This document shows, piece by piece, positions 32,827 to 44,550 of a stretch of DNA of 64,000 bases. Positions within the stretch are counted from its first letter, which is position 1; each line of letters begins with the position of its first letter. The notes under the pieces are model-generated. The model did not search any database, was not told the DNA's origin, and saw nothing but the letters and a program-made list of their open reading frames with translations. The stretch is from contig CANNBV010000007.1 of assembly GCA_947502975.1 (NCBI GenBank), forward strand, positions 62,001 through 126,000. The letters are read 5' to 3'. This DNA comes from an uncultured Flavobacteriaceae bacterium (GTDB lineage Bacteria > Bacteroidota > Bacteroidia > Flavobacteriales > Flavobacteriaceae). The position numbers and the translations under genes are program-made.

Positions 32827-35217
32827 TTAAATATTTTCATTTTCTAATAGCTCATCAAGAGATATTAAATCTGGAACTAAAACCTGACGTGCTTTACTAC
32901 CTTCAAAAGGGCCTACAATTCCTGCAGCTTCCAATTGATCGATTAAACGTCCTGCTCTATTATATCCCAGTTTCAATTTTCGCTGTAATAAAGAGGCCGA
33001 ACCTTGTTGTGCCGTTACAATTACAATGGCAGCATCTTTAAACAACTTATCTCTGTCTGATATGTCTATATCAAGACTTGTGCCACTTTCTTCGCCCACA
33101 TATTCAGGTAACATGTAAGCGTCAGGATATGCTTTTTGTGCACCAATATAATCGGTGATTTTTTCAACTTCTGGAGTATCAACAAAAGCACATTGTACTC
33201 TAATTAAATCATTACCTTGAGTGTACAACATATCTCCACGACCAATAAGTTGATCTGCACCTGAACCATCTAGGATAGTTCTAGAATCTATTTTGGATGT
33301 TACCCTAAAAGCAATACGTGCAGGGAAATTAGCTTTAATAATTCCTGTGATAACATTTACAGAAGGGCGTTGTGTTGCAATAATTAGATGGATACCAATT
33401 GCACGGGCCAATTGCGCTAAACGAGCTATGGGCGTTTCAACTTCTTTACCTGCAGTCATTATTAAATCTGCAAATTCATCGACTACCAAAACAATATATG
33501 GTAGGAACTGATGACCATCATTTGGATTCAATTTACGTGCTTTAAACTTTTTATTGTATTCTGCGATATTTCTACAAAATGCGTTTTTAAGAAGTTCATA
33601 GCGATTATCCATCTCAATACATAATGAGTTTAATGTATTGATAACTTTTGTGTTATCTGTAATAATAGCTTCCTCACTATCAGGTAATTTTGCTAAATAA
33701 TGACGTTCAATTTTATTGAAAAGCGTAAGTTCAACTTTCTTTGGATCAACTAATATAAATTTAACTTCAGCAGGATGTTTTTTATATAATAATGATGTAA
33801 GTACCGCATTTAATCCAACAGATTTTCCTTGACCTGTAGCACCAGCCATAAGAAGGTGGGGCATTTTGGCTAAGTCTACTACTAATGTTTCGTTACTAAT
33901 GGTTTTCCCGAGAGCTATAGGCAATTGCATTTCTGAGCCTTGGAATTTTTTCGAGGCAATTACTGATCGCATAGAAACTATGGTAGAATTTTTATTTGGA
34001 ACCTCAATACCAATAGTGCCTTTTCCTGGAATTGGTGCAATAATACGAATACCCAAAGCAGATAGTGATAATGCAATATCATCTTCGAGGTTTTTTATTT
34101 TTGAAATCCGAATCCCAGCATCTGGCACTATTTCATAAAGCGTCACAGTTGGACCTATTGTTGCCTTAATGCTAGAAATTCCAATTTTATAGTTCAGTAA
34201 AGTTTCAACAATTCTATTTTTATTTTCCTCAAGTTCTTCCTGATTAATTTTAATACCTTCAGTATCGTATTTCTTTAATAAATCAAGATGTGGGAATTGA
34301 TAATTACCTAATTCTAAAGTGGGATCAAACAAACCAAAATCTTCCACAAGTTTGTTTGCCAAATTATCAGTTTCAGAAACTTCTTCTTTTACAGCTTCAA
34401 CCTTTATTTCTATCTCAGGTTCTTCTTCAGGCTCAGGTTCAGATATTTTAACCTCCATAGGTGCAACTTCTGCTACTGGCACAGTTTTCTTTACAGGTTT
34501 AGACTTAAGCGTTTCTTCTGAAGGGATGTCAAATGCAGCTTTTATTGCTTCAGCTTCATCTGATAGGTTATTATCAACAACAAAAGTGTCTTCTTTTAAA
34601 TCTGAAAATTCATCTTTAATATCCTTTTTGGCTGATTTAAATAAACGCTTAAAACTATCAAACGTAACTCTAAATCGCATAGCGAGGTAAACAATTAATC
34701 CAAATAGGAGTAAGAGCGAAATCCCAATTTTACCAATATAATCTTGTAAAAAACTATTGATTTCAAAGCCTATTGTGCCTCCAAGTATATCATTTTTTGA
34801 AGCAAAAAAACCAAGAAGAACAGAAAACCAAATCATTATTAAGATACCCCAAAACCAATGCTTTCTTAGTTTAGCACTCTTAATATCCATTAATACATAA
34901 ATGCCAGATAGGAAAACTAAACCAGATAAAATAAAGGCAGAAACACCAAATCCGCGTTGAATAAAAAAGTCACTTAACCAAGCACCGATTTTACTAAGCC
35001 AATTTTGAGTATCAACATTTCGAGAAGCAAAATCAGAAAGTGTACTTTGGTCGGCTTTGCCAGTAAAGAAAAATGAGATGAATGAAATGCAAAGAATGAT
35101 ACCAAAGATTACCAAGAAACTCCCAAAAACAAGCTTTTGCTGACTAGACAACTTAAAGCTAGGTTTTTTGAGTTTAGTTTTAGTAGGTTTTTTTTTAGTT
35201 TTGGTCCTCTTCGCCAT
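32827..35217 (-). CDS. ftsK: DNA translocase FtsK/SpoIIIE
   Basis: The 796-residue protein has four N-terminal membrane helices (about 30-52, 90-110, 122-142, 162-182), an acidic linker (205-290), and the motor. The Walker A motif is GATGQGKS (459-466) and ILVDPKKVEL follows; the Walker B region is IVLVVDEFADLI. A C-terminal winged-helix gamma domain (about 735-796, SLLQRKLKLGYNRAGRL) reads the orienting DNA sequences. It pumps DNA at the septum and helps resolve chromosome dimers with XerCD. It is the first gene of an ftsK-lolA-lptF/G unit. Confidence 0.97.
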   Translation of the reverse strand: MAKRTKTKKKPTKTKLKKPSFKLSSQQKLVFGSFLVIFGIILCISFISFFFTGKADQSTLSDFASRNVDTQNWLSKIGAWLSDFFIQRGFGVSAFILSGLVFLSGIYVLMDIKSAKLRKHWFWGILIMIWFSVLLGFFASKNDILGGTIGFEINSFLQDYIGKIGISLLLLFGLIVYLAMRFRVTFDSFKRLFKSAKKDIKDEFSDLKEDTFVVDNNLSDEAEAIKAAFDIPSEETLKSKPVKKTVPVAEVAPMEVKISEPEPEEEPEIEIKVEAVKEEVSETDNLANKLVEDFGLFDPTLELGNYQFPHLDLLKKYDTEGIKINQEELEENKNRIVETLLNYKIGISSIKATIGPTVTLYEIVPDAGIRISKIKNLEDDIALSLSALGIRIIAPIPGKGTIGIEVPNKNSTIVSMRSVIASKKFQGSEMQLPIALGKTISNETLVVDLAKMPHLLMAGATGQGKSVGLNAVLTSLLYKKHPAEVKFILVDPKKVELTLFNKIERHYLAKLPDSEEAIITDNTKVINTLNSLCIEMDNRYELLKNAFCRNIAEYNKKFKARKLNPNDGHQFLPYIVLVVDEFADLIMTAGKEVETPIARLAQLARAIGIHLIIATQRPSVNVITGIIKANFPARIAFRVTSKIDSRTILDGSGADQLIGRGDMLYTQGNDLIRVQCAFVDTPEVEKITDYIGAQKAYPDAYMLPEYVGEESGTSLDIDISDRDKLFKDAAIVIVTAQQGSASLLQRKLKLGYNRAGRLIDQLEAAGIVGPFEGSKARQVLVPDLISLDELLENENI

Positions 35218-35236
35218 TATGCGCGTTTAGTTTCAG

Positions 35237-35244
35237 CAAAAATA
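35237..35244 (-). promoter_or_regulatory. -7 element (TATTTTTG) of ftsK
   Basis: TATTTTTG on the minus strand fits TAnnTTTG and lies 19 bases before the ftsK ATG. Confidence 0.5.
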
Positions 35245-35394
35245 CAAATTACTAACGTTTATCCTAGGTGGATTATTATTTTAAAATTTTGCTGTTTATT
35301 ATAAAGTGCGTTGTTACACATTATAATTGAGTCATCAAAAGATAGTAAATAAATTGTGGTATTAATGATAGTAAGTTATAATAGTTGAAAGCCT

Positions 35395-35838
35395 TTATTT
35401 CATTATCTGAATGAGATGATGTTCAAGATGATCTACATAGTCTTTTATTAAGAACCTTAAATCTTTTATAGTATTTTTATCTAATTCAATTTTATAATCT
35501 AAAATTTCTTCTGTTTGTTGAGTTATTAAATACTGAATATGATGATTTATGGATAGCCAAAATTTGAGGAGGTTTTTAGTTTCAGAATTCTGATAGTTAT
35601 TTACTCTTACTAATTCTTCTTGTTTATACGTTCTTATTTTATATGGCTTGCTTTCAAACTGAATTTCTGAGAATCGCTGGAGATTATTAATTGCGGAGTC
35701 GATTAAATGCCCTAAAATTTCTTTTTTAGACCACTTACTTTCATTGGGCTTAGCCATAAATTCATACTCATCAACGCTTGAAATATATTCTAACCCCGAT
35801 TTCAATAGATGTTCTAACTTATCTAAAGTTTCATTCAT
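35395..35838 (-). CDS. DinB-like (DinB_2) putative metal-dependent protein
   Basis: The 147-residue protein has the four-helix DinB pattern. A WSKKEILGHLIDSAINNLQR segment (about residues 35-54) and YVDHLEHHLIQI near the C-terminus supply the spaced histidines that bind a divalent metal in this fold. Members include bacillithiol S-transferases and damage-inducible proteins; which applies here is unknown. It starts 1 base after the dgkA stop, so it is cotranscribed with dgkA and tpx. Confidence 0.85.
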   Translation of the reverse strand: MNETLDKLEHLLKSGLEYISSVDEYEFMAKPNESKWSKKEILGHLIDSAINNLQRFSEIQFESKPYKIRTYKQEELVRVNNYQNSETKNLLKFWLSINHHIQYLITQQTEEILDYKIELDKNTIKDLRFLIKDYVDHLEHHLIQIMK

Positions 35839-35839
35839 T

Positions 35840-36214
35840 TTATAGGCTTACTATTTTTGGTAGATAAATAATACACCCCATAACTGCAGCACAAATAGCA
35901 GCAATAAAAACAGCACCAGCAGCAACGTCTTTTATATAGCCAATTTTTTCATGATATTCTGGGTGGATAAAGTCAGCTATTTCTTCAATAGCTGTATTAG
36001 CACCTTCTAATCCCATAACAACAGCAATAGCGAGAATTTGTATGAGCCATTCGGTTTGAGAAATTTCAAAATAAAATCCAGCTATAGTTACTAAAATAGC
36101 AATGCACAGCTGGATTTTAATACTAGATTCCTTAGTAATAAGTAGTACTGCACCTCTAAAGGCATAGCCTATACTTTTTATACGGTTTACTAAGAAAGAT
36201 TCTTTTTTAGGCAT
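35840..36214 (-). CDS. dgkA: Diacylglycerol kinase / undecaprenol kinase family
   Basis: The 124-residue membrane protein has the DgkA fold: an N-terminal amphipathic segment with RIKSIGYAFRG, then three membrane helices (about 32-49, 54-72, 97-117). The signature helix EGANTAIEEIADF carries the catalytic Glu residues. In Gram-positive bacteria this branch phosphorylates undecaprenol; in this organism either undecaprenol or diacylglycerol is possible. The gene overlaps tpx by 8 bases. Confidence 0.93.
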   Translation of the reverse strand: MPKKESFLVNRIKSIGYAFRGAVLLITKESSIKIQLCIAILVTIAGFYFEISQTEWLIQILAIAVVMGLEGANTAIEEIADFIHPEYHEKIGYIKDVAAGAVFIAAICAAVMGCIIYLPKIVSL

Positions 36215-36713
36215 CCTGTAAAGCCTCTAGAGCTGCTTTATAATTTGGTTCTTCACCAGTTTCAGAAACTTGTTCTGTAAATAATACTTTTCCTGAATTG
36301 TCTGCTACGATTACAGAACGAGATAGTAAACCATCAAATCCGCCAGTTGTAAATATTACGCCATAATCTTTACCAAATTGCCCAGTTTTAAAATCTGAAA
36401 GCATTACAACATTATCTAATCCTTCAGCAGCACAAAACTGATCTTGAGCAAAAGGTAAATCTCTAGAAATACAAAGTACAGTGGTATTATCGAGCTCACT
36501 GGCTTCGGTATTAAATTGTCTAACCGATGCAGCACATACACCTGTATTAACACTAGGAAAAATATTTAGCACTAATTTTTTACCTTTAAAATCTGCTAAT
36601 GTTTTAGTTGATAAGTCAATTGCTACTAATTCGAAATCTGAGATTTGTGAACCCATTGCCGGTAATTCTCCAGAGGTTTTTACGGGTGTTCCACCCAAAG
36701 TAATGTCAGCCAT
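36207..36713 (-). CDS. tpx: Thiol peroxidase (atypical 2-Cys peroxiredoxin)
   Basis: The 168-residue protein begins with GGTPVKTSGELPAMG, the Tpx family pattern. The peroxidatic Cys is C60 in PSVNTGVC and the resolving Cys is C94 in AQDQFCAAEG. It reduces hydrogen peroxide and lipid peroxides in the cytoplasm with thioredoxin as partner. It heads the tpx-dgkA-dinB unit and is divergent from katG, so the 278-base gap between them may hold shared peroxide-response control. Confidence 0.96.
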   Translation of the reverse strand: MADITLGGTPVKTSGELPAMGSQISDFELVAIDLSTKTLADFKGKKLVLNIFPSVNTGVCAASVRQFNTEASELDNTTVLCISRDLPFAQDQFCAAEGLDNVVMLSDFKTGQFGKDYGVIFTTGGFDGLLSRSVIVADNSGKVLFTEQVSETGEEPNYKAALEALQDA

Positions 36714-36988
36714 TTTTTGTTTTTTTAATTAGAGCATCTAAATTAAGAATATTTAAAATGTTAAAACGATAATATTAAAAATCTTTAAGAAATAATTATG
36801 AGATCAAGTAATAATTAAAAATTATAGTAGTAATGCTTTATGCTTATCTATAAAAACTATTAGCTTTTTAAAAGCAATAAGTTTTATCAATTTTAATATA
36901 ATTTATAAAAATAAGTTTTAGAAATTTTTAGTCAAAACAATTGCTAATTTTAGGTATTGATAATTAACTAGAATAATTAAATATTTAA

Positions 36989-39184
<2,196 letters not shown>

Positions 39185-39203
39185 TATGGTTGGTTAATAG
39201 TTG

Positions 39204-39242
39204 AAATTGGGATAAGCATTTGATTGTGTTTATCCCAATTTT
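39204..39242 (+). terminator. Intrinsic terminator after katG
   Basis: A 12-base stem (AAATTGGGATAA / TTATCCCAATTT) with a 14-base loop is followed by T-rich sequence. It lies 20 bases after the katG stop and 20 bases before the next start. Confidence 0.75.
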
Positions 39243-39261
39243 ATTTTATGTTTGAATAGTT

Positions 39262-39732
39262 ATGAATGATATATCGCATTTTTTTGGTGCAATACAATCG
39301 GGAGAAAAAGACCGAATAGAAACACTATTAAAGTTGCATCCTGAATTAGTAAATGGAAAAGATCCAAGAGGTTTTACTTCACTAATTTTTGCTGCTTATT
39401 TTGATAAAAAGGAGATAGTTCAAACTCTTTTAGAATATAATGCTTCAATTGATGATACTGATAGTTCTGGAAATACAGCGTTAATAGGTGTGGCTTTTAA
39501 AGGCAATACTGATTTGGCAAAATTATTAATTCAGCATGGGGCAGCTGTGAATGCACAAAACAATTTAGGCTATACACCTTTAATTTTTGCAGCAATGTAT
39601 GGTCAAACTAAAATGGTACAATTATTATTAGATCATGAAGCGGATATTTCCATAAAAGATAATGAAGATAAATTAGCCATAGATTATGCTAAAGAAAAAC
39701 AATTCAAAGCTATTGTTGAGTTACTAAGTTAA
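39262..39732 (+). CDS. Ankyrin-repeat protein
   Basis: The 156-residue protein consists of about four ankyrin repeats; typical units are GFTSLIFAAYFDKKEIVQTL, GNTALIGVAFKGNTDLAKLL and GYTPLIFAAMYGQTKMVQLL. There is no signal peptide. In several bacteria an ankyrin protein next to a catalase gene (AnkB beside KatB in Pseudomonas) supports catalase function. The position right after katG fits that role here, though the terminator between them suggests separate or read-through expression. Confidence 0.93.
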   Translation: MNDISHFFGAIQSGEKDRIETLLKLHPELVNGKDPRGFTSLIFAAYFDKKEIVQTLLEYNASIDDTDSSGNTALIGVAFKGNTDLAKLLIQHGAAVNAQNNLGYTPLIFAAMYGQTKMVQLLLDHEADISIKDNEDKLAIDYAKEKQFKAIVELLS

Positions 39733-39774
39733 TTTTCAATAGCACAATTTTATTGGAAACTATCAGTCAGTCTT

Positions 39775-40791
39775 CTACTTACTAAACCTGTGCAGTGTAA
39801 ATACCATTGCAGACAATAATAAAAAGGCACCTACTTGATGCGCAACACCCAACCAAACAGGTACTTGTAGCAATATGGTGAAAACACCTAATAAAAACTG
39901 TACACATACCATAATTAAAAGTAGCGTGATGCCAATAACTTGATCTTTAGCTAGTATGAATTGCTTACTCTTTCTCCATATAATTATAATGAAGAGTACT
40001 ACTAAGTAGGCCAAAATTCTGTGTATAAACTGTACGCCACTTTTGCCTTCAATAAAGTTTTTATATAGCGGACTTTGTTCTATATAAACGGTCTCGTGCA
40101 TAAATTTACCCTCGCTCATCATTGGCCAGTGATTGTGTATCCATCCAGCATCTAAACCTGCAACGAAAGCACCGTAGATTATTTGAATTATCAATATGAT
40201 TAATCCAAAGCGTACCAAGTTTCTAAACCCTTTTTCAATATCTTTTATTTTTGGAAATATCAAATCTAAAGCCACCCAAAACGTATAGGCAAAGGTTAAA
40301 AATGCAGTGGTTAAATGTGCAGCAAGCCTGTAGTGACTCACATCTGGTCTGTCTACCAAACCACTTTTTACCATGTACCACCCTAAAAATCCCTGAAATC
40401 CACCCATGACTAAAAGTATGACAGATTTTTTAATAGTAGGTTTTGTGAGCTGTTTAGTAAATAGGAAATACAGAAAAGGAATTATAAAAACCATTCCAAT
40501 TAATCGCCCTAAAACACGATGAAGCCACTCCCAGAAGTAAATATCTTTAAAATCTTGGAGTGTGAAATTATAGTTTAGTTTTTGATATTCAGGATATTGC
40601 TTATATAAATCAAATGCTTCTTGCCATTCTATGTCGTTCATAGGAGGAATAGTACCAGAGATTAATTTATAATTAGAAATTGATAAACCAGAATGCGTTA
40701 ATCTAGTAATACCACCTACAATTACCATAATAAAAATGAGAACACATCCTGCTAACAACCAATAAATTATTCGCTTATTATCCTTTTTCAT
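39775..40791 (-). CDS. ctaA: Heme A synthase, COX15/CtaA family
   Basis: The 338-residue membrane protein has about eight helices. Family marks are the VGGITRLTHSGLSI segment near the start, the WEWLHRVLGRLIG segment with a haem-ligand His, RLAAHLTTAF, VQFIHRILAYLV and VAHQVGAFLLL. It oxidises haem O to haem A for cytochrome oxidase in the inner membrane. It overlaps the upstream acetyltransferase gene by 14 bases and converges with the ankyrin gene. Confidence 0.95.
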   Translation of the reverse strand: MKKDNKRIIYWLLAGCVLIFIMVIVGGITRLTHSGLSISNYKLISGTIPPMNDIEWQEAFDLYKQYPEYQKLNYNFTLQDFKDIYFWEWLHRVLGRLIGMVFIIPFLYFLFTKQLTKPTIKKSVILLVMGGFQGFLGWYMVKSGLVDRPDVSHYRLAAHLTTAFLTFAYTFWVALDLIFPKIKDIEKGFRNLVRFGLIILIIQIIYGAFVAGLDAGWIHNHWPMMSEGKFMHETVYIEQSPLYKNFIEGKSGVQFIHRILAYLVVLFIIIIWRKSKQFILAKDQVIGITLLLIMVCVQFLLGVFTILLQVPVWLGVAHQVGAFLLLSAMVFTLHRFSK

Positions 40792-41242
40792 AGTTCAATT
40801 CTTTTTCAAAACAAACACTATTGTCTACACCTTTATATGGGCCAAAATTTTTAATGATTTTATACTTGTTTTTCTTGTAAAAATTAACAGCTTCAATCTG
40901 TCGCTTACCAGTTTCTAGAATGCTAGACTTGTAACCTAACTCATTTGCCCATGTTTCGAGCTCAGTTAAAATATGCGTTGCAATTTGTTTACCTCGATAT
41001 TCGGGTAAAGTAAACATGCGTTTTATTTCTACACTGTTATCACTAAAAGCTTTAAAAGCACCACATCCAACAGGGGTATCATTAATATATGCAACAACAG
41101 TATTCTTTAAAACAGCAATACCATTATATTGCATATAAAATTCATGGTCGTCTCCATCAACAGTTTTTAAATAACTATTAAGATGTGATACCAAGTCAAC
41201 AAAGTCAGGATGTTTCGAATCTGTTCGTATTAACTTTTGCAT
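40778..41242 (-). CDS. GNAT family N-acetyltransferase
   Basis: The 154-residue protein has the GNAT fold. The coenzyme A-binding motif is LPEYRGKQIATHILTELE (Q/RxxGxG/A-type, here RGKQIA), followed by SSILETGKRQIEAVNFYKKN, typical of the family. Substrate unknown. It overlaps ctaA at its 3' end, and its start overlaps the stop of the upstream cca gene by one base. Confidence 0.92.
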   Translation of the reverse strand: MQKLIRTDSKHPDFVDLVSHLNSYLKTVDGDDHEFYMQYNGIAVLKNTVVAYINDTPVGCGAFKAFSDNSVEIKRMFTLPEYRGKQIATHILTELETWANELGYKSSILETGKRQIEAVNFYKKNKYKIIKNFGPYKGVDNSVCFEKELNYEKG

Positions 41243-42660
41243 TAGTCATTTACTTTTAAGCCTAATTGTTTACCCTTGCTAATCATTAATTGATACGCTG
41301 CTTCATGATCATTTGGAATATCTCCTTCTAAAATCGCTTCTTTTATGGCTTCCTTGATGATACCTATTTCCCGTGATGGTTTTAGATTAAAGGTTGCCAT
41401 AATTTCCTCACCTGTTACTGGCGGCTGAAAGTTGCGTACTTGATCACGTTCTTCAACTTCAATTATTTTTTCACGAACAATTTTGAAATTGTTATGATAT
41501 TTATTGAATTTTCTTGGGTTTTTAGTAGTGATATCTGCTTCACAAAGCGTCATTAAATCTTCTACATAGTCTCCAGCGTCAAATACTAAACGTCTCACTG
41601 CAGAATCAGTCACTATATCTTCTGCTAAAACAATAGGACGGGAACTCATCAATACCATTTTTTGAACAAATTTCATCTTGTCATTCAAGGGCATTTTTAA
41701 GCGTTTGAATAAATGATATACCATTTTAGAACCTTCAAATTCATGTCCGTGAAACGTCCATCCTACTTTTTTACTAAATCGTTTCGTTGGTGCTTTACCA
41801 ATATCGTGAAGTAATGCAGCCCAACGCAACCATAAATCGTCTGTATGTTTTGCAATATTATCTACAACTTCTAAGGTATGATAAAAATTATCTTTATGAC
41901 GCTGACCTTCAATTTCATCAATCCCTTTAAGTGCTGTTAGTTCTGGTAGTATGTATTTTAACAACCCTGTTTTTTCTAATAGTAAAAAACCAACTGATGG
42001 TATTTTACTTTGTAATATTTTATGAAGTTCTACAACGATGCGTTCGTTTGTGATAATTTTTATACGCTCCACATTACGAGTAATAGCCTCTAAGCTCTCT
42101 TTCTCAATATTGAAATCTAATTGTGTAGCAAATCTTATGGCCCGCATCATTCTTAAGGGGTCATCACTATATGTAATATCTGCATCAAGCGGCGTACGAA
42201 TGATTTCATCTTTTAAATCTTGTATACCATTGAAAGAATCTAGTATATCTCCAAAAGTATTTTCTGATAAGCTGAGTGCTAACGCATTAATAGTAAAATC
42301 ACGACGATTTTGGTCATCTTGTAAAGTGCCGTTTTCAACAATTGGATTTCTACTATCTTCAGCGTATGATTCTTTTCTTGCGCCAACAAACTCAACTTCA
42401 GTATCATCATAGCGTAACATTGCGGTACCATAGGTTTTAAAGATTTGCACTTTAGGCTTAGTTGGTAAATTTTCTGCTACCTTTTGCGCAAGTTCAATAC
42501 CACTACCAATAGCAACAACATCAATATCTTTAGCATTACCGCGGTCTAATAAAAAATCACGTACAAATCCTCCAATAACATAGCTTTCCAAGTTAAGTTG
42601 GCTGGCCGCTTTAGAGATAACTTTAAATATATTTCCTTGTAGTGCTTCTTTGTAATTCAT
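41242..42660 (-). CDS. cca: CCA tRNA nucleotidyltransferase with HD domain
   Basis: The start at 42660 (MNYKEALQG) is preferred to the one 21 bases upstream. The class II nucleotidyltransferase head has VIGGFVRDFLLDR and the catalytic KDIDVVAIG, then RRDFTINALALSL and DPLRMMRAIRFATQLDF. An HD domain follows (LLHDIGKAPTKR, FHGHEFEGSKM), as in many bacterial CCA enzymes. It adds or repairs the 3' CCA of tRNAs, which the tRNA-Ser in this window needs since it does not encode CCA. Confidence 0.95.
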   Translation of the reverse strand: MNYKEALQGNIFKVISKAASQLNLESYVIGGFVRDFLLDRGNAKDIDVVAIGSGIELAQKVAENLPTKPKVQIFKTYGTAMLRYDDTEVEFVGARKESYAEDSRNPIVENGTLQDDQNRRDFTINALALSLSENTFGDILDSFNGIQDLKDEIIRTPLDADITYSDDPLRMMRAIRFATQLDFNIEKESLEAITRNVERIKIITNERIVVELHKILQSKIPSVGFLLLEKTGLLKYILPELTALKGIDEIEGQRHKDNFYHTLEVVDNIAKHTDDLWLRWAALLHDIGKAPTKRFSKKVGWTFHGHEFEGSKMVYHLFKRLKMPLNDKMKFVQKMVLMSSRPIVLAEDIVTDSAVRRLVFDAGDYVEDLMTLCEADITTKNPRKFNKYHNNFKIVREKIIEVEERDQVRNFQPPVTGEEIMATFNLKPSREIGIIKEAIKEAILEGDIPNDHEAAYQLMISKGKQLGLKVND

Positions 42661-42723
42661 CAATAAAATTTCAAAACTCAATTTCTAAATTCAAAAACAG
42701 AATTATGATAATAAATGAGCTAT

Positions 42724-43293
42724 TTATTTCCGCAAAACTCTAACAACATTGCTATTAGTTATTTGAATAATAGCAGATGAAGTTGTGCAAATTTTTTCCT
42801 TTTGCAAATTTACGATATAGTCTACACCTTTTAAAATAGAGGGTGCTATTTCTTTAAAGGATTTTGGAATGGTTTCTCCTTCAATATGTGCAATTGAAAC
42901 TGCTAATGCGCCATTTAATCTTCTTGACAATTGGTAACACAGTTCGTCGTCTGGAATTCTAATAGCTATTGTATTAGCTTTTGGTATTAAATTGGGCACT
43001 ATATTTTTAGGCGAATCATAAATAATCGTTGTGGGAGTATCTACAACCTCTATAATACTTTGCGCAGCAAAAGGTATTTGTTTTACATATCTACTTAACA
43101 TACGTTCATCTGCAACAAAACATGTTATATACCTTATATTATTACTTTGTTTTAGTGAATATAATTTTTCTAAGGCTTCAGTATTAGTTACATCACAACC
43201 TACACTCCAAAATGTATCCGTTGGGAATAAAACTAAGCCACCATTTTTTAAAGCTTCTACTGCGTTTTTTACTTCACTATGTATGTTAGGCAT
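42724..43293 (-). CDS. tsaC: L-threonylcarbamoyladenylate synthase (Sua5/YciO/YrdC family)
   Basis: The 189-residue protein has the YrdC pattern: NGGLVLFPTDTFWSVGCDVTN near the start (TDT-x-W loop; here FW), then KLYSLKQ, AIRIPDDE and GALAVSIAH. It would make threonylcarbamoyl-AMP for the t6A modification of tRNAs that read ANN codons. No Sua5 C-terminal domain is present, which is usual. It overlaps the glycosyltransferase gene by 8 bases. Confidence 0.93.
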   Translation of the reverse strand: MPNIHSEVKNAVEALKNGGLVLFPTDTFWSVGCDVTNTEALEKLYSLKQSNNIRYITCFVADERMLSRYVKQIPFAAQSIIEVVDTPTTIIYDSPKNIVPNLIPKANTIAIRIPDDELCYQLSRRLNGALAVSIAHIEGETIPKSFKEIAPSILKGVDYIVNLQKEKICTTSSAIIQITNSNVVRVLRK

Positions 43294-44395
43294 TATTTAA
43301 AATGGATTTATAGATTTTTATGGTTTCTTGAGCCATGTTTTCAGTAGTAAATTGTTCTAAGAGTTTTTTATAACTTTTTGCTACAAATTGTTCTTGAAGT
43401 ATTTCTGAATTCTTAAGTGTTATAAGATGTTTGCTTAAAGTTTCCGCATCATGCATAGGCGCTAAAAACCCGTTGTTTTTATGAATTATAAGTTCTGGAA
43501 TACCACCTACATCTGTGCTGATGATTGGAGATTTATGATACATAGATTCATAAATAAATTGCGGTAAACCTTCACTTTGAGATGTCATTAGAGACATATC
43601 AAATTGAGGAATATAGTTGGAAGCTTTAGGTGTATAACCCATGAAAATAATGTGATGATCTAAATCCAAATGTTTAACTTGTTCGTTAAGAGCATCAGTA
43701 CGTTCACTAAATGTTCCAATTTGAATAAAAATGAAATCATTTCGCTTTTCAACATTAACAATTCTATCAACTACATTTATAAAAGTCTCTAAATGTTTTG
43801 CTTTAATATGATTGCCGATATGTCCAACAATTGTTTTGTCATTGGGTATATTAAACTTTTTTCTAATTTGAAAAGGTGTTTCAGTACTTTTAGTTTTTAG
43901 GTTGGTACCGTGGTATACAGTAATAAGCTTATTTTTATCTATAATGGCTTTTTTAGCCACATTTAAGGTTTCGTTTGAAACACAAAGTATCTTTTTGATT
44001 TTTGAATAGTTGTATTTAAATAGTGTTTTTTTACGTGCTTTTATAGGGAATGAGGTCTTTTTACTTAAAACAAATGGCGGTAAATTGTATATTTTGTCAG
44101 CAATAATTGTTAACTGTAATGCACTTGGATCATGAATATGGATAAGGTCTATATGATGCTTTTTACAGATTCTACCAAGTTTGAATACATAGCGTAAATC
44201 CATTTTTATTCGCAACGGTGCTACAATAAAATGAATATTGGTATTAGAAAGCCGTGTTTCAAAAGGAGAATCTTTAACACATAAAACGGTGTTTTTTATA
44301 TCTGGATTAGAATTAGATAATTCACTACACAAATTTTCAATATGGTATTCACCACCACCCCAATTTGTTACTCCTGATACGTGTAAAATATGCAT
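43286..44395 (-). CDS. Glycosyltransferase family 4 (GT-B fold)
   Basis: The 369-residue protein starts with LHVSGVTNWGGGEYHIENL, the sugar-acceptor side of a GT-B fold. The donor-side half has IVGHIGNHIKAKHLETFINV, then SLMTSQSEGLPQFIYESMYH with the EGxP...E motif that contacts the nucleotide sugar, and STDVGGIPELI. It builds a surface glycan, probably lipopolysaccharide; donor and acceptor are unknown. It is divergent from the Kdo/WaaP-type kinase gene across a 155-base gap. Confidence 0.92.
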   Translation of the reverse strand: MHILHVSGVTNWGGGEYHIENLCSELSNSNPDIKNTVLCVKDSPFETRLSNTNIHFIVAPLRIKMDLRYVFKLGRICKKHHIDLIHIHDPSALQLTIIADKIYNLPPFVLSKKTSFPIKARKKTLFKYNYSKIKKILCVSNETLNVAKKAIIDKNKLITVYHGTNLKTKSTETPFQIRKKFNIPNDKTIVGHIGNHIKAKHLETFINVVDRIVNVEKRNDFIFIQIGTFSERTDALNEQVKHLDLDHHIIFMGYTPKASNYIPQFDMSLMTSQSEGLPQFIYESMYHKSPIISTDVGGIPELIIHKNNGFLAPMHDAETLSKHLITLKNSEILQEQFVAKSYKKLLEQFTTENMAQETIKIYKSILNNA

Positions 44396-44508
44396 GAAAT
44401 ATTCTTCTGAATGTCTAAGATAGAGACCTATTCAAAAGTACACCAAGCATATTGATTACACAAATTATATAATACGGTTGTACTCCGTTTTACTCAATTT
44501 TATTTAAA

Positions 44509-44516
44509 TATATTTG
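44509..44516 (+). promoter_or_regulatory. -7 element (TATATTTG) of the lipopolysaccharide kinase gene
   Basis: TATATTTG matches TAnnTTTG and lies 34 bases before the ATG at 44551. A TTG at 44478-44480 is farther than the usual -33 spacing. Confidence 0.5.
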
Positions 44517-44550
44517 CATTGAATCCTTAGCGGTATATAAACGTATTTTA

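Noticed and set aside
33293-34690. Plus-strand reading frames inside ftsK
   Set aside because: They mirror the ftsK codons; the ftsK motifs show clearly which strand is coding.
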